NCBI GenBank assembly: GCA_023053685.1
Contig: JALIGW010000002.1
Span: forward strand, 45,071,278-45,135,277
Length of the DNA: 64,000 bases
Direction: 5' to 3'
Source: Diadophis punctatus similis
Taxonomy: Eukaryota > Chordata > Lepidosauria > Squamata > Dipsadidae
Position numbers and translations under genes: made by a program. Shown here in pieces: positions 9,710 through 20,777 of this stretch. The notes under the pieces were generated by a model, which made no database searches, was not told where the DNA came from, and was given only the letters and a program-made list of their open reading frames with translations. Every line of letters begins with the position of its first letter. The first letter of the stretch is position 1.

Positions 9710-10828
9710 TGTGCAGGCAGCGATGGAAGCTGGCAGTCAGCAGGGGGCGCTTTTACGGCCCCGGCGCTGGCGTACTGGCTCTGCGAGAGGAGCAAGGTCC
9801 AGGTTCCCCGGATGGCCCAGCTGCAGCAGCGCTGGTTTCCTCGCTGGAAGAGCCCACAGGACCAACGGGCCAGGCACTCGCGCCGCTTCCTCGGAGCCAG
9901 AGGGAAAAGCCGCGTCGAAATTCCGCTCCCCTACGGAGCTGACAAGCAGCTGGCTCGAAGGGCGTCACAGGGGAATCCCCTGTGACGGCAAGGATCCGTC
10001 TGCGGCTGCGCGCAGAGGCCGAGGAGAGCCGCATCGGCTGAGGGAGTCCGGAAGACGCCTGGAGCGATGTGCGGCTGCGCAGGAGGCCGGGGAAGCCCCC
10101 GCCGGCCGAAGAAGTCAACCGAGGTGTTCTGCGGCTGTGCGCTCTGCTAACCGCCGCGAAACAGCTGATGGGCGGGAGCGCGGCTCCTCCAGGCACCAAA
10201 TGTAGCAACAGGGAAGGCGCGGCCTGCAGCCGAAGTTGCTGCCGTCTAGGCTGCCGAGCCTCTCCCCAAGGTCCCGATCAGGTCCAAGCCCAAATTAAGG
10301 GGACAAATGGCCACGGAGGTAGCTGGCCGACGGTGGCAGGCCTCAGTGAGGAGGGGCAGTCGCGCAGGCCGATGAGCCGCCGATTGGACCGCCGACGCTC
10401 GCCCTCACTGAAGCACGCTCCCAGGGGGCAGGCAGTAAACTGAGGGCCCACTTAGGGGAGCGTAGAGAGAGAGAGGCCCAGACCGCTCAAGCGCTGGGCT
10501 TCTGCTGGTAATTAAGAAGAGCCTCTCTCTGCGGAAAGTGGCAAAGGCCACCCTGGCTGCTGGTCACCCAAGCGCTAGGCTTCTGTGACAAGATGGTTCA
10601 GGAATGCCAGGCCGCGCTGTGAGGAAGGCAACCAGCCACCAAAGGTGGAGGTAAGCCGTGGACTAGGCCGCAGCCTGTCCAGACAGTCTCAACACCCGAT
10701 GGATAGGACAGATGGGGACACACTCACAGATAAATTCAGTTGATAGATGTTCCAATTCAGGAAACGATGGAAGGTGAAAAACTGCGAAGTTGGGGAGAAA
10801 CAATCCTAGGCCTAGGACTGAGTCGAAA
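9710..10828 (-). other. DIRS 1 leader region
   Basis: GC-rich sequence between the right terminal repeat and gag. Frames in it have no family match and lack counterparts in the second element, so I treat it as untranslated leader. Confidence 0.5.
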
Positions 10829-10940
10829 GAGGGGGATTGTGGCACAGTGACAGCTTTTATATGAGGTCAGACTCAGTCCTGATTGGCTGATGGATGAGGT
10901 CATCCCAATCTTGGAGGCTAGCGCCACCCACTATGGAGAA
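10829..10940. repeat. DIRS 1 terminal repeat (promoter end)
   Basis: Inverted copy of 4839-4946. Minus-strand TATAAAA at 10855-10861 points into the element and is the likely promoter for all three ORFs. Confidence 0.9.
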
Positions 10941-12267
10941 GAAAGGAATATAGCCTTATATGATTAAGTTTAAAAAACAAGACACATTGTTATTTCTGGT
11001 AAGCCTTGATGGACTTTCTGCTGACACCAGGACTAAAAAGATGATGCTTTATGGATTTGTCTATAGATATAAGATGGGATATGTGATAAAGAGATAATTG
11101 TTTGTAATCTTATTGGGGGGGGGAAGAGTAGATTTCTTTATATTTGCTATGATGAACGTTATCAGGTGGATCTTTTGCAAAATGAATGAGGTCTGAGCAG
11201 ACTTTTACCAGAGAAATATAAATTCTAGTGGATTTCATTAAATGTGCTTTACCTGAAATTGGTTAATCCATTCCCAAGAAATTGTGGTAAATTCTTTTGC
11301 ACCTTTTCATCAGGAATTTTGATTAACTTTCTGTTTAGTCATTTTATGTGTGCATTTTACCCGATACATTTATTCATCAGATATATATTCTGCCTTCATT
11401 CTATATAACTCAAGGTGCAGTATATAATATTCCTTTCTCCTATCCTTCCCCCCAAATAATCACCCCATGAAGTGGGTTGCACAGCTTTTTAAGATGATAT
11501 TATAAATCTTTATAATCATATAGCAAAACTCCTCTGAATCTTTTCTAAAATGCTGTTTGATTGTACTTCAAAAATCTCATGCTGTTGTTTGCTCTGCCCT
11601 TTACTATTGAACAATGTGTTAGAATGAGATGAAGGATAATGATGATCACATTTCTAATTCAAGCTAACTTTCCTTGTTTATTCCCCCCCTTGAGATTCTT
11701 TGCATGAGAAACTTACATAAATACACATTGTATTTAATGTTTCAAGAACAAGTCTTTGAGATAGCCAGAGCTGAAATGTCTTAATTTTAGCATTTAAGAT
11801 ATTAAGATGTCATGTATTTTGAAATTCACATGTCTAGTTCTGTATAAATACATTTTCCCCTTCTGGGGAAGTAATTGTTAAGATTGCCTTGATAATTATC
11901 TGTGATCTTTAATCAAGTAACCCATAAGGGAAGCCTAGAAATGGACAGTCAAAAACTATTCTCTAACCTTGAAACATTTTCATCTCCAGTTAGACATCTT
12001 AATTATGCATTACTAAAGCCACCTGGGATAACAAACTTTCCTAATAGCTTTTTGGGTGGGAATTGCTATCAAATTGTCAATCAAAAAACTGCTTTGCCAT
12101 GGGAATAAGTAAAATTAGAAGGTGTTGGTTCATTCCCCCCCTGAACTACAGCCCATTGTTCAATTGTTTTTATATTATATTTATAAGCCACATTTTGTGG
12201 TCTTTGAAAACTTTCTAAAAAGTTGCCATTGAATAGTAAATATATTGTGAGAAAAAGGGGAAAGTAT
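10941..12267. other. Unique AT-rich spacer with SINE-like scrap
   Basis: No gene. About 11370-11500 (CTGCCTTCATTC, TATAACTCAAGG, AGTGGGTTG) resembles a decayed squamate SINE/LINE fragment. Nothing else recognised. Confidence 0.4.
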
Positions 12268-12454
12268 TGAATTGTGGGTAGTCCCTTGGCAAGATTTCAG
12301 AAATGGTTTGCCATTGCCTCTTTCCTAGGGTTGAGAGGGTTCCGACTGGCCCAAGGTCATCCAGATGGTTTCATGCCTAAGGCAAGACTAGAACTTGTGG
12401 TTTTTTGATTTCTAGCCCAGTGACCACTTTTTTAACCACTACTCCAAACTGGCT
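12268..12454 (-). mobile_element. tRNA-headed Sauria-type SINE
   Basis: Read on the minus strand it starts GCCAGTTTGGAGTAGTGGTTAA (A-box-like), then CAAGTTCTAGTC (B-box-like), GGATGACCTTGGGCCAGTC, and the shared tail GGCAATGGCAAACCATTTC followed by CTTGCCAAG. It matches the copy at 60172 throughout. Confidence 0.8.
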
Positions 12455-14059
12455 TTCTTTCTTTAATTAAATTACTTTAAATGAAATGAAATCTCTCTGG
12501 GCTCTACCAATTTTTTTTAACCTTTTGATTTCAAGTGTATTTTAGCCTTCCTCTCAACACCCAGTCCCATCAATTCTGATCCTTATTGATCAACTTAGGA
12601 CCCTGCATTGGTATTTCCATTTTTCAGTATGTGGTAGTGATACATTATTTTCTTGGCGTTTAATAATTTATCTGAGCTTCATTTCTGGAATGAAGGCACA
12701 ATATGTATTTTTACTATATAAATATTTGTTCAACCTATATTTCAGAATGCTTTAAGGCTCACATGAGGCAGTTGTCCTGATTATTTGAGGAAATGGTAGC
12801 CTAAGTAAGAGCCTCACATATGCTGAGTCAGATGTATAGATTTTGGAACTCTCTGCTAATCTTAATATGCCACTATTAAAAACAAACAAACAAACAAACA
12901 AACAAACAAACAAACAAACAAACAAACAAACAAACAAACAGCTAATGTAAGAGGATAAGACCATCACCATTTCCAGTTGTGCTTCAAATGACCAGAAAAT
13001 GGAAAATCAAGATCTTATTTAACATGTCACATAAGCTGTAAAGGCCCTATTCAAATTTATAGGCTATCATGAGTTCATAAATCAATCTCTGTATTCACTA
13101 TTTACGTTTGTATTTCATGTCAGTTTTGGATTGGGAAGGAATGTGTCCAAGTAGATATTCTCTTAATAGTGCTGAAGTTATACATTCTGCATTTGTAAAA
13201 GTTATAGCATGCAGGCAAAAATTTAACAAGAATTCATACCCATTTTTCTCTCATATATACATATATGTATTCAAGCAGATATTTTTTTATTGTTAATGGA
13301 CCTTCATTTAGGAATTTAAGATGGTGTATTTAACATTCCTTCCTATTTTTCCTCAAATGAACTACTCTCTGAAATATGTTGGGCTGAGAGTAACCAAAGA
13401 GCTGTTATGGTGGATGGTGGACTTCAGTTTGGATCTATTGTTCCTAGTCCAACTTCTTCAGCACTATTTTTATCAGCAACAGGAGAACTTTTCATGGCAG
13501 CCATTTTATAGATGGATCATGCTGTTTGTTGATATCGGTTTCATAAAAGGACAGTGGGGTTCCTATCACCCCAAGCAATGTAGTATACTTGATTCAAGAA
13601 AAATGAAATATAACCATATGTGATAGTCAAGAGACATATACTAGAGTGTATTTTAGATGACATGCAATGAGGGTTATTTATTCAATTTGTGTGGTCATCT
13701 ATCTCAACAAGTGAATTTAATGATGAACAAAATAAAAATAAAAATTCCAATAATATAGAAAATAAAATACAGAATAGTCTTAGGTTCCAATATAATTTCT
13801 ATCCAGAAGAAAGATAACCAAACCTTCCTTACTCCACCCTTTAAAATATATATAAGAGTTATCTAATTACAGCAAAATATAAGTAACCATTTATCATTTT
13901 TCTTCTCCTCCTAGAGTCAAATCCTAAATTATGCAAATGAAATATAGTGTTCATAAAACAGAATAAACATTCACACTAATGCTGAATTTGCATTCTGAAG
14001 CCCATTTTTGGAAGCTCTTTAACAGCTCTATGATGCATGCTAAGTAAATAAATAAACTG
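12455..14059. other. Unique spacer with (AAAC)n
   Basis: No gene. A short stretch near 13330-13400 may be a decayed SINE fragment. The (AAAC)n array is listed separately. Confidence 0.4.
12878..12939 (+). repeat. (AAAC)n microsatellite
   Basis: About 15 perfect tetranucleotide units. The Phe/Val/Cys/Leu frame on the minus strand is only this repeat. Confidence 0.98.
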
Positions 14060-14281
14060 AACAAGAAGCGATTCATCCTGGAAATAAGAATAGATTTTCT
14101 GACAGAGCAATCAACCAATGGAACAGCTTGCCTTCAGAAATTGTGGGAGCTTCATCACTGGAAGCTTTCAAGAAGAGACTTGACTTCCATCTGTCAGAAA
14201 TGGTGTAGGATCTCCTGCTTGGGTGGAAGATTGGACTAGATGACCTACAAGGTCCCTTCCAACTCTGTTAATCTGTTAATC
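14060..14281 (+). mobile_element. CR1 LINE 3' end
   Basis: Contains the end of the CR1 reading frame in decayed form (ATGGAACAGCTTGCC, GGAAGCTTTCAAGAAGAGAC) and the terminal TTGGACTAGATGACC, CAAGGTCCCTTCCAACTCTG, then TTAATCTGTTAATC. It is 5' truncated. Confidence 0.9.
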
Positions 14282-15939
14282 TCCTCTTTCCAGTATGTTG
14301 TGGAACAGTGTGTTTACAGCATGAATCTATGGAGATACTGTACACCCACTTACACAAAAAGAGTCTACTGTAGTTATAGCAAACATATAAGAAGACTTGC
14401 TTTTTGCTAAGTGCATTTTCTTTTTCCTGAAGATCATACTCCGACATACCATTCAACTAATATCAGTCAGACTTTCATTCTTCATTTGTTTTTTTGGAAA
14501 ATGCAGCACAAAACAAAAGAATAGCTGAATTTGCCACCACTGTTTGTCATCAAATTACCTTTGGTTGTGGTAAAGTAGTTATCTGAAGGAAGAACAAACT
14601 TTTCTGAAAATATTTTCTTCTCATCAGGGAATGTAGCAAGAAAATCGTTTTTAAGTCAGGGGAGCATGACCTACAGAGCTTTGACAGTTCTCACTACCTT
14701 CTCTCATCCATAACTCTTAATTTGGTAGGTCGTATTTATTTTTTGTTTGCACATCTTCTCTCCCTGGACAGGCAGCAGGATAGAGAAATGATGATTCTCC
14801 CACCTTCATTCTTTAGATTTAATAGGCGATGTTTTTGAAAGCTTTCTAGACCAAGCCTTTTTAAAAAATCATCTTTTCCCTACAAAATAAAGCCTTCCCT
14901 CTCAAAAGTTGCAGATGTTTTGTGTGTGCCTTTTTGTATAAGCCTGAGAGGAGATGAAACAAAACAAATGTATTTTTCAGTTACAGAAAAGCAATTGAAA
15001 ATCTGTCTTAACGTTGAACACAAGAAATGCTTTCCCCAAGTCTAAAGTTCTACCTTCAAAAAAGTTCCTTGGAGAAAGTGTATTGTTATTTTCTCATTGT
15101 ATTGTCTTCTACAATCATCTAACTTTAATTTTCCAAAATAACAATAATGAGGATAATATTTATACTGTATGATGTGAGTGATGGTTGGATGATGCTAAGA
15201 AGATGGGGGAAATGGCCTATGTATCTAAGGTTTACTCCTCTTGGGGAACTGCTGTTCAGAACATTCATGGCTTCTTGCTTCAATGTTCCTTCTGGCAGAA
15301 TGTGGCTATTCCTGCACCTATGGCTCTTTCTCATTGATGATAACCTCCTCTAATTATGGTGCAGCCTATGCTCTTTATGAAGAAGTCCAGTCCAACTAAA
15401 GTAACGGAGACTTTCAATAAATCTTTCTAGGATTGACTTCAGCAGATACCTCAAGAGAGATGGCCCAATGATGGGGGAATAGTGCCAAGACAGCCAAGAT
15501 AGCAACAGCAGCAACTTTTTCTCTGATGAGGTATCAGTACTATTAGAGAAGTTGTCAGTATGGTAGCAGGTCTTGATTTCAATACCAAGTTATTTTTGAG
15601 TTTTGACCAACTCTGTTGTTGGGTTCAGAGCGAGGGTTCAGCTTGTTCAAGTATGGTGGCATTAGTGAACTCTGTAAAGCAACGTCATCTCCTTTATATG
15701 TTGTTATTTTATTTTAGGCCTTTCAGGCCTATGTTCCAACTGACCTTCTCTCAGTGGAGAAGTAAGGCCAGGACTATTCAGCTTCTTTATACAGTCCATA
15801 CAAATATTTCAAATATTTGAATCTTTAAAACCGAGTGTAGAGCCATTACATTTTCTGAGCCTTCACCTAGCCACAATACAAATATACCCTTTTGGCTTCT
15901 TTTTTCCACCACATTCTCATGACTGTCTCATGTCTTAAC
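14282..15939. other. Unique AT-rich spacer
   Basis: No gene or clear repeat seen. Confidence 0.4.
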
Positions 15940-16173
15940 CAGGTATAGATTCCACTTACCTTCCCTACCGGTTCACATTGTGATGGAAGTGCCCCCGTCA
16001 TGTCGCACAAATGACCCTCTCCGCATGCGCAGAGGGTTCTTTGCCAGCCGCGGCGACCAGAGAACCAGTTTGGGGGCATGGACAACTGCCATCGCTGCCG
16101 GTTCGGCGAGTGGGTGCAAATTTCCTCCACCGGTACGGGCAAACTGGTCTGAACCAGCAGCAACCCACCACTG
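15940..16173 (+). mobile_element. hAT MITE, copy 2
   Basis: CAGGTATAGATTCC...CAACCCACCACTG with the perfect 8-bp duplication gtcttaac (15932-15939, 16174-16181). It is a shorter, diverged version of the family with TACCGGTTC blocks and GCATGCGCAGAGG. Confidence 0.88.
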
Positions 16174-16181
16174 GTCTTAAC

Positions 16182-17195
16182 CATGAATGAAATCTGATTC
16201 AGTTTTCTTTAGCTGTAGTTAGCATTGAAATATTGTTTTCCACTTATTTCAATATCACCCAAGGGCAGAATTAGGGAATGTAAACATTAAGATGTGTCAC
16301 ACATTGTTTTGAAGGAAAATCAGGTTGTTGCCATGATTTGAAACAGTGACAACCAAGGCAGATTAGAGATTGGTGACTGGGGTAGAAAACTTTCAGTTGA
16401 TATCAGTACCCATTTTATGTATATAAACAATGTTATATCTATGTATATTACCAACACGTACTTGACAAAAATAAATAAATAAAAATAAAATAAATAAATA
16501 AGATATAGTTTTTCTGCCAACCTGAGGATGAGTGGATATCACTTCATCTTAGCAGTGGCGAAAGTCAAATGTCAAAGATTAAAACACTTTTTGTCATTCA
16601 TAAAATGGGAGGCACAAAGTCTTTTGCATTGGAGATGCATTTTACTTTTGGCTCTCTCCAGGGTCCCCAAAGTATTTCAATGGTGACATCACCATGTCAC
16701 TGGAATGATTTAATATTTTTGTACCTTTCTTAAGTTTTGGGAAGTGGGTGGGATTAAGGGGCAAAATAGCACTCATTTTACTTCTTGAATGCATTTCCTC
16801 AAATAGGAAAGCTTAAATAATTCTCAACGGTACACATTCAAGGCACTGTTTTTGGCCTTTAATTTTCAAGTAAAAAATTAGCTCCTATTTATTCTGGGGC
16901 TTTTCTGAGGTTTGCAAATGTGCTAGGGTATGTGATCCAAGGCAGGTTATGTCCCTCTTTTAATTTGCATACTGAAACGTTTCATCTAGTTATCGGGAGT
17001 GGACATCCTGCTATCTAAAGTGGAGATTCCAGATTCCAGAGATTCCATGAAGAAAAAATTTCTGCAGATGTTTTTTTTTAAAAGTAAGTAATTCATTGAT
17101 TTGGCTCTGAAATATGTATCATCATTCTTGATACAGAATTAGAGTAATATCTAGAACATAACAAATTGAGAAGAATTGGTGCACATTACTGAAAT
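16182..17195. other. Unique spacer with short (AAAT)n
   Basis: An (AAATA)n-rich tract lies at about 16469-16501, preceded by ACGTACTTGAC, possibly a LINE tail. No gene. Confidence 0.4.
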
Positions 17196-17346
17196 GGGAC
17201 GTTGGTACTCACCTGTGAGACGTCCTTTCTCGTAGGGCAGAGCTAGCCTCCAAGAATGGGTTAAATCTGCCCCCTAGCCAATAGGACCGAGTATTTAAAA
17301 AGGTATAAATAGTGCCCTCTCAGATTGGCACTCCCTCTTTTAATCG
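17196..17346. repeat. DIRS 2 terminal repeat (window-left end)
   Basis: Inverted repeat partner of 23162-23276 from about 17235 on. The outer ~40 bp is unique to this end and reappears complemented in the internal region. It contains GGTATAAATAG. Confidence 0.9.
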
Positions 17347-17393
17347 AGGGATCAAATCAGACTCGATGTGCTTTTTCCAAAACAAACAGACAA

Positions 17394-17399
17394 TTTATT
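17394..17399 (-). terminator. DIRS 2 polyadenylation signal
   Basis: AATAAA on the minus strand between the internal complementary region and the terminal repeat, the same place as in the first element. Confidence 0.5.
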
Positions 17400-17586
17400 A
17401 ACTATGTACAGACTCATCGCAGAGAATAGGAATTATGTACATGAGACACAGCTCAGAATAAGTAACTATATACACACCCTTAGCAGAGAAAAAACAGAAC
17501 TATATACAGGTGAATCATTGCATACAAGAGGAGAACTATATACACCAGATAGTCGTGGAGCGCCCAGCCAGCCCCAATGGGAGGGA

Positions 17587-17682
17587 CTTGGAGGCTAGCT
17601 CCGCCCTACGAGAAAGGACGTCTCACAGGTGAGTACCAACATCCCTTCTCCATAGTGGGCGGAGCTAGCCTCCAAGAATGGG
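17587..17682. repeat. DIRS 2 internal complementary region
   Basis: 17587-17645 complements the left end (one mismatch near 17641) and 17646-17682 complements the right end, joined at CCC/TTC. Confidence 0.92.
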
Positions 17683-17713
17683 ACATACCAAAGCTGGCGT
17701 CCCTAGGGCGGGA

Positions 17714-19036
17714 TCAAACGTCCTGGCTGGGAAGAGAGCTCAATGTCACCCCTGTCTCCAGCACCCGCCTGCCAAAATCTGCCTCCTCCGAAGCATAAAC
17801 GTCTAGCTTGTAATGGCGGATGAAGGGAGTAAGGGAGGACCAGGTGGCCGCCCGACAGACCTCGAGGATAGGGATCCTGGCATTCCACGCTGCAGAGGTC
17901 GCTGCGCTGCGGGTGGAGTGTGCCGTGAGACCCGAGGGCTTAGGTAGCGCCATGTGTTTATAGGCCAAGGAGATGGCCGCCCGGATCCATCGGCCAATTG
18001 TCGCTGAAGACGCCTTGCGACCCTGAGTAGAGGGGCGAAAAGTCACAAATAAAGTCTCAGTTCGCCGCAAAGGAAGCGTCCGACAGAGATAAATGTTGAG
18101 AGCTCGCTTAACGTCCAGCATGTGCCAAGCGCGCTCAGAGTCCGTGGACGGATTTTGAAAAAAGGCCGGTAAGATGACCTCCTGCGCCCTATGAAACGGC
18201 GTGTTCACCTTGGGCGTGAAGGCCGGGTCCAATCAAAGAACGACCCTGTCGCTGTGGAAGGTACACAGGTCCGCGCGCACGGACAAGGCTGCGAGTTCAG
18301 ATATCCTGCGCGCTGAGGTGATTGCGACGAGGAACGCTACCTTGAAGGAAAGGTGTGACAAGGGAACAGAGTCCAATGGTTCAAAGGGGGCAACCGTTAA
18401 GGCCGAGAGAACCTTGGAAAGGTCCCACGTGGGGAAACGATGCACCACTGGTGGGCACAGGTTAGTGACCCCCTTAAGGAACTGCTTCAAGAGAGGGTGA
18501 GCAGCCAGCGAGTCCAGGTGTGGGCAGGACAACACCGTTGAAAGTGCCGCAACCTGCCTGCGCAAGGTATTGGGAGACAGGCCCTTGGCGAGCCCCTGCC
18601 GCAGAAACTGGATGACGTTAATGATTGAGAGATCAAGAGGGGAATAACCCACCTGTGCGCACCAGGCACAAAATGTGCGCCAGGTAACCGAATAAATCCG
18701 CTCTGTTGACGGCCGTCTGGAGGCCAACATGATTTCAGAGAGGTCGTCCGGAACTAGGCGGTGTTGCAGAGTGATCCGCTCAAGCGCCAGGCGGTCAGTT
18801 GTAGCCAGTGCAGCTCTGGATGCTGCACTGACCCCTGGGCAAGCGACCACTCTGTCGGCGGGATCCGCCAGGGAGGTGATGCGGACAGGGACATAAGGTC
18901 CGCGAACCAGGTCCGCCGGGGCCAGTGTGGGGCCAGGAGGATGACTTCTGCTTTCAGCCTCAGGACCCTCCGGATGACCTGCGGGATCAGCGGAAGGGGG
19001 GGAAAGGCATACAGCAATTCCTGTGGCCATTGACAA
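17714..19036 (-). pseudogene. DIRS 2 tyrosine recombinase with one nonsense codon
   Basis: The ATG at 19036 opens a 440-codon frame interrupted once by TGA (18233-18235) where the first element has an Arg codon, most simply a CGA to TGA change. Motifs: STERIYSVTWRTF, ITSARRISELAAL (catalytic Arg), TAHSTRSAATSAAW (His and second Arg kept) and FIRHYKLDVY (catalytic Tyr region). Unlike the first element, all visible catalytic residues survive, so this copy is silenced only by the stop. It overlaps the preceding ORF by about 280 bases. Confidence 0.87.
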
Positions 19037-20777
19037 CGAAGAGCGTCCGTTTCCTCCGCGCCCGGAGTTCGGAACCTGGTCACGAATCTGGGAAGTTTGG
19101 CGTTTTCCGGGGTGGCGAACAGATCCACGGCTGGCAGTCCAAAGCGTCCACTATTTGATGGAAAATGTCCGGGTGCAGGGACCACTCTGCCGGGTCGATG
19201 GCATTCCGGCTGAGCCAGTCCGCCGTGGTGTTGCTCACCCCGGAGATGTGCTCCGCAGTGATGGATTGGAGATGCCGCTCTGCCCAGAGCCCCAGGGTCA
19301 TCGCTTCGGACATGAGGGCCCTGGAGAAGGTCCCCCCCTGTCGATTTATGTGGGCTTTCGTAGTTACGTTGTCCGTTAAGACTAAGATGTGACGGCCCAC
19401 CAGGTGAGGTTGAAAATGCGCAAGGGCCAACCTGACCGCCCTGAGCTCTAGCAAATTGATCGGAAGGGAGCGCTCTGCCCTGGACCAGGTGCCCTGGGCG
19501 ACGAGGGATTCGGTATGGGCCCCCCAGCCCGTGGTGCTGGCATCGGTCGTCAACGTGAGCCTCTGTGGCTCCATGAAGTCGGAGCCCTCGCTCAGGGCGG
19601 GCGAAGTCCACCACCGGAGTGATTTCCTCGCCGACACTGGCATCCTGACCCTCGCGGGGGAGTGGCTGCGATTCGCCCGCTGAAAGGGGAGAAGAAACCA
19701 TTGAAGGTCTCTGGAGTGCAGGTGAGCCCACGGAACGATGTGTATCGCAGAAATCATTTTTCCCAGGAGGGAAGACAGCTGGTTCAAGGGAATCCTTGTT
19801 TGAGCCAGAACATGCTGGACTAATTCCAATATGCTGTCTCTCCGGTCCTGGGACAGGAAGACCCTGCATTCCAGAGAGTCAATGATGGCCCCAAGGTGGG
19901 TGACCCTGGTAGAGGGGAACAGTTGGCTCTTTCCCAAATTAACGAGAAACCCGTGGTGCTCAAGTGTGTTGAGGGTAACCTGGACATCCTGCTGAGCCTG
20001 GGACAGGGAAGAGGACTGGATGAGAATGTTGTCCAGGTAACACTGAACACGCACGGGAAGAGCCCTAAAGTGGGCGGTCAAGGCGGCCAAAACCTTGGTG
20101 AATACCCTTGGCGCTGAAGACAGGCCGAAGGGTAGCGCCTGGTATTCATAATGCACCCCTGCATAGCAAAATCTGAGGAACTGGCGGTGAGAAGGATGAA
20201 TAGGAATGTGGAGGTAGGCCTCCGTGAGGTCAATTGAGGCGAGAAAATCGCCACGCCTAATTCCTGCCAAAATTGATTGCAGGGTGTGCATTTTGAATTT
20301 TCTGTACCTCACATATCTGTTCAGGCGTTTCAGATCGAGAATTGCTCTCCACCCACCCGAGGATTTCGGAACCACAAACAAGATGGAATAAAAGCCTTGC
20401 CCCTGCTGGTCCTCAGGCACTCGCTGGATGGCTCTAATATCCAGTAGGTGCTGGATGGCCTGATCTACGAGGACCCGTTTGGAAATGTTTGAAGACAAGG
20501 GGCAGCGTAAGAAAAACCTTGGAGGGGTGGAAATAAATTCCAGGTACAGTCCTGTCGACAGGGTTTGCAAAACCCATGCGTCATTGGTGATTTCCTCCCA
20601 CCGACTGGCAAAGGATGCCAGTCGACCCCCAATGGGAGGGATCGAGTCGGGTCTACTTATACCGGTGGTAAGGGCGACCACCGGCTCCTCTAAAGGGCCG
20701 TTTCGATTGCCCGCCCCGGTATGGCCTGTCGGCAGCCGAGCGCTGCCGTGGGGCATATGAACCCTGGGAAGCCCCAT
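18754..20777 (-). pseudogene. DIRS 2 RT-RNase H-methyltransferase-like ORF, frameshifted
   Basis: The frame from the ATG at 20777 (inside the end of gag, 125-base overlap) runs through RT (SSGGWRAILDLKRLN, LASIDLTEAYLHIPI, ALPFGLSSAPRVFTK) and RNase H (TTDASTTGWGAH, LLELRA, LVLTDN). The active site reads YLDN (20028-20039), so the second Asp is Asn. Near 19150 an indel shifts the frame. The methyltransferase-like end (VDLFATPENAKLPRF...AFPPLPLIP) continues in the neighbouring frame to 18754. DIRS enzymes of this kind copy element RNA. Confidence 0.87.

Larger units (their letters stand above)
4804..10940 (-). mobile_element. DIRS retrotransposon, element 1
   Basis: A complete DIRS layout of about 6.1 kb read on the minus strand: right-hand ITR with inward TATA, gag-like ORF, RT/RNase H/methyltransferase-like ORF, tyrosine recombinase ORF, polyA signal, internal complementary region and the other ITR. 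The internal region at 5023-5116 is the exact complement of the two outer ends joined together, which is diagnostic for DIRS. No target duplication is visible, as expected. It is inactive: gag is broken, the RT active site is mutated and the recombinase HxxR is mutated. Genes are otherwise well preserved. Confidence 0.95.
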
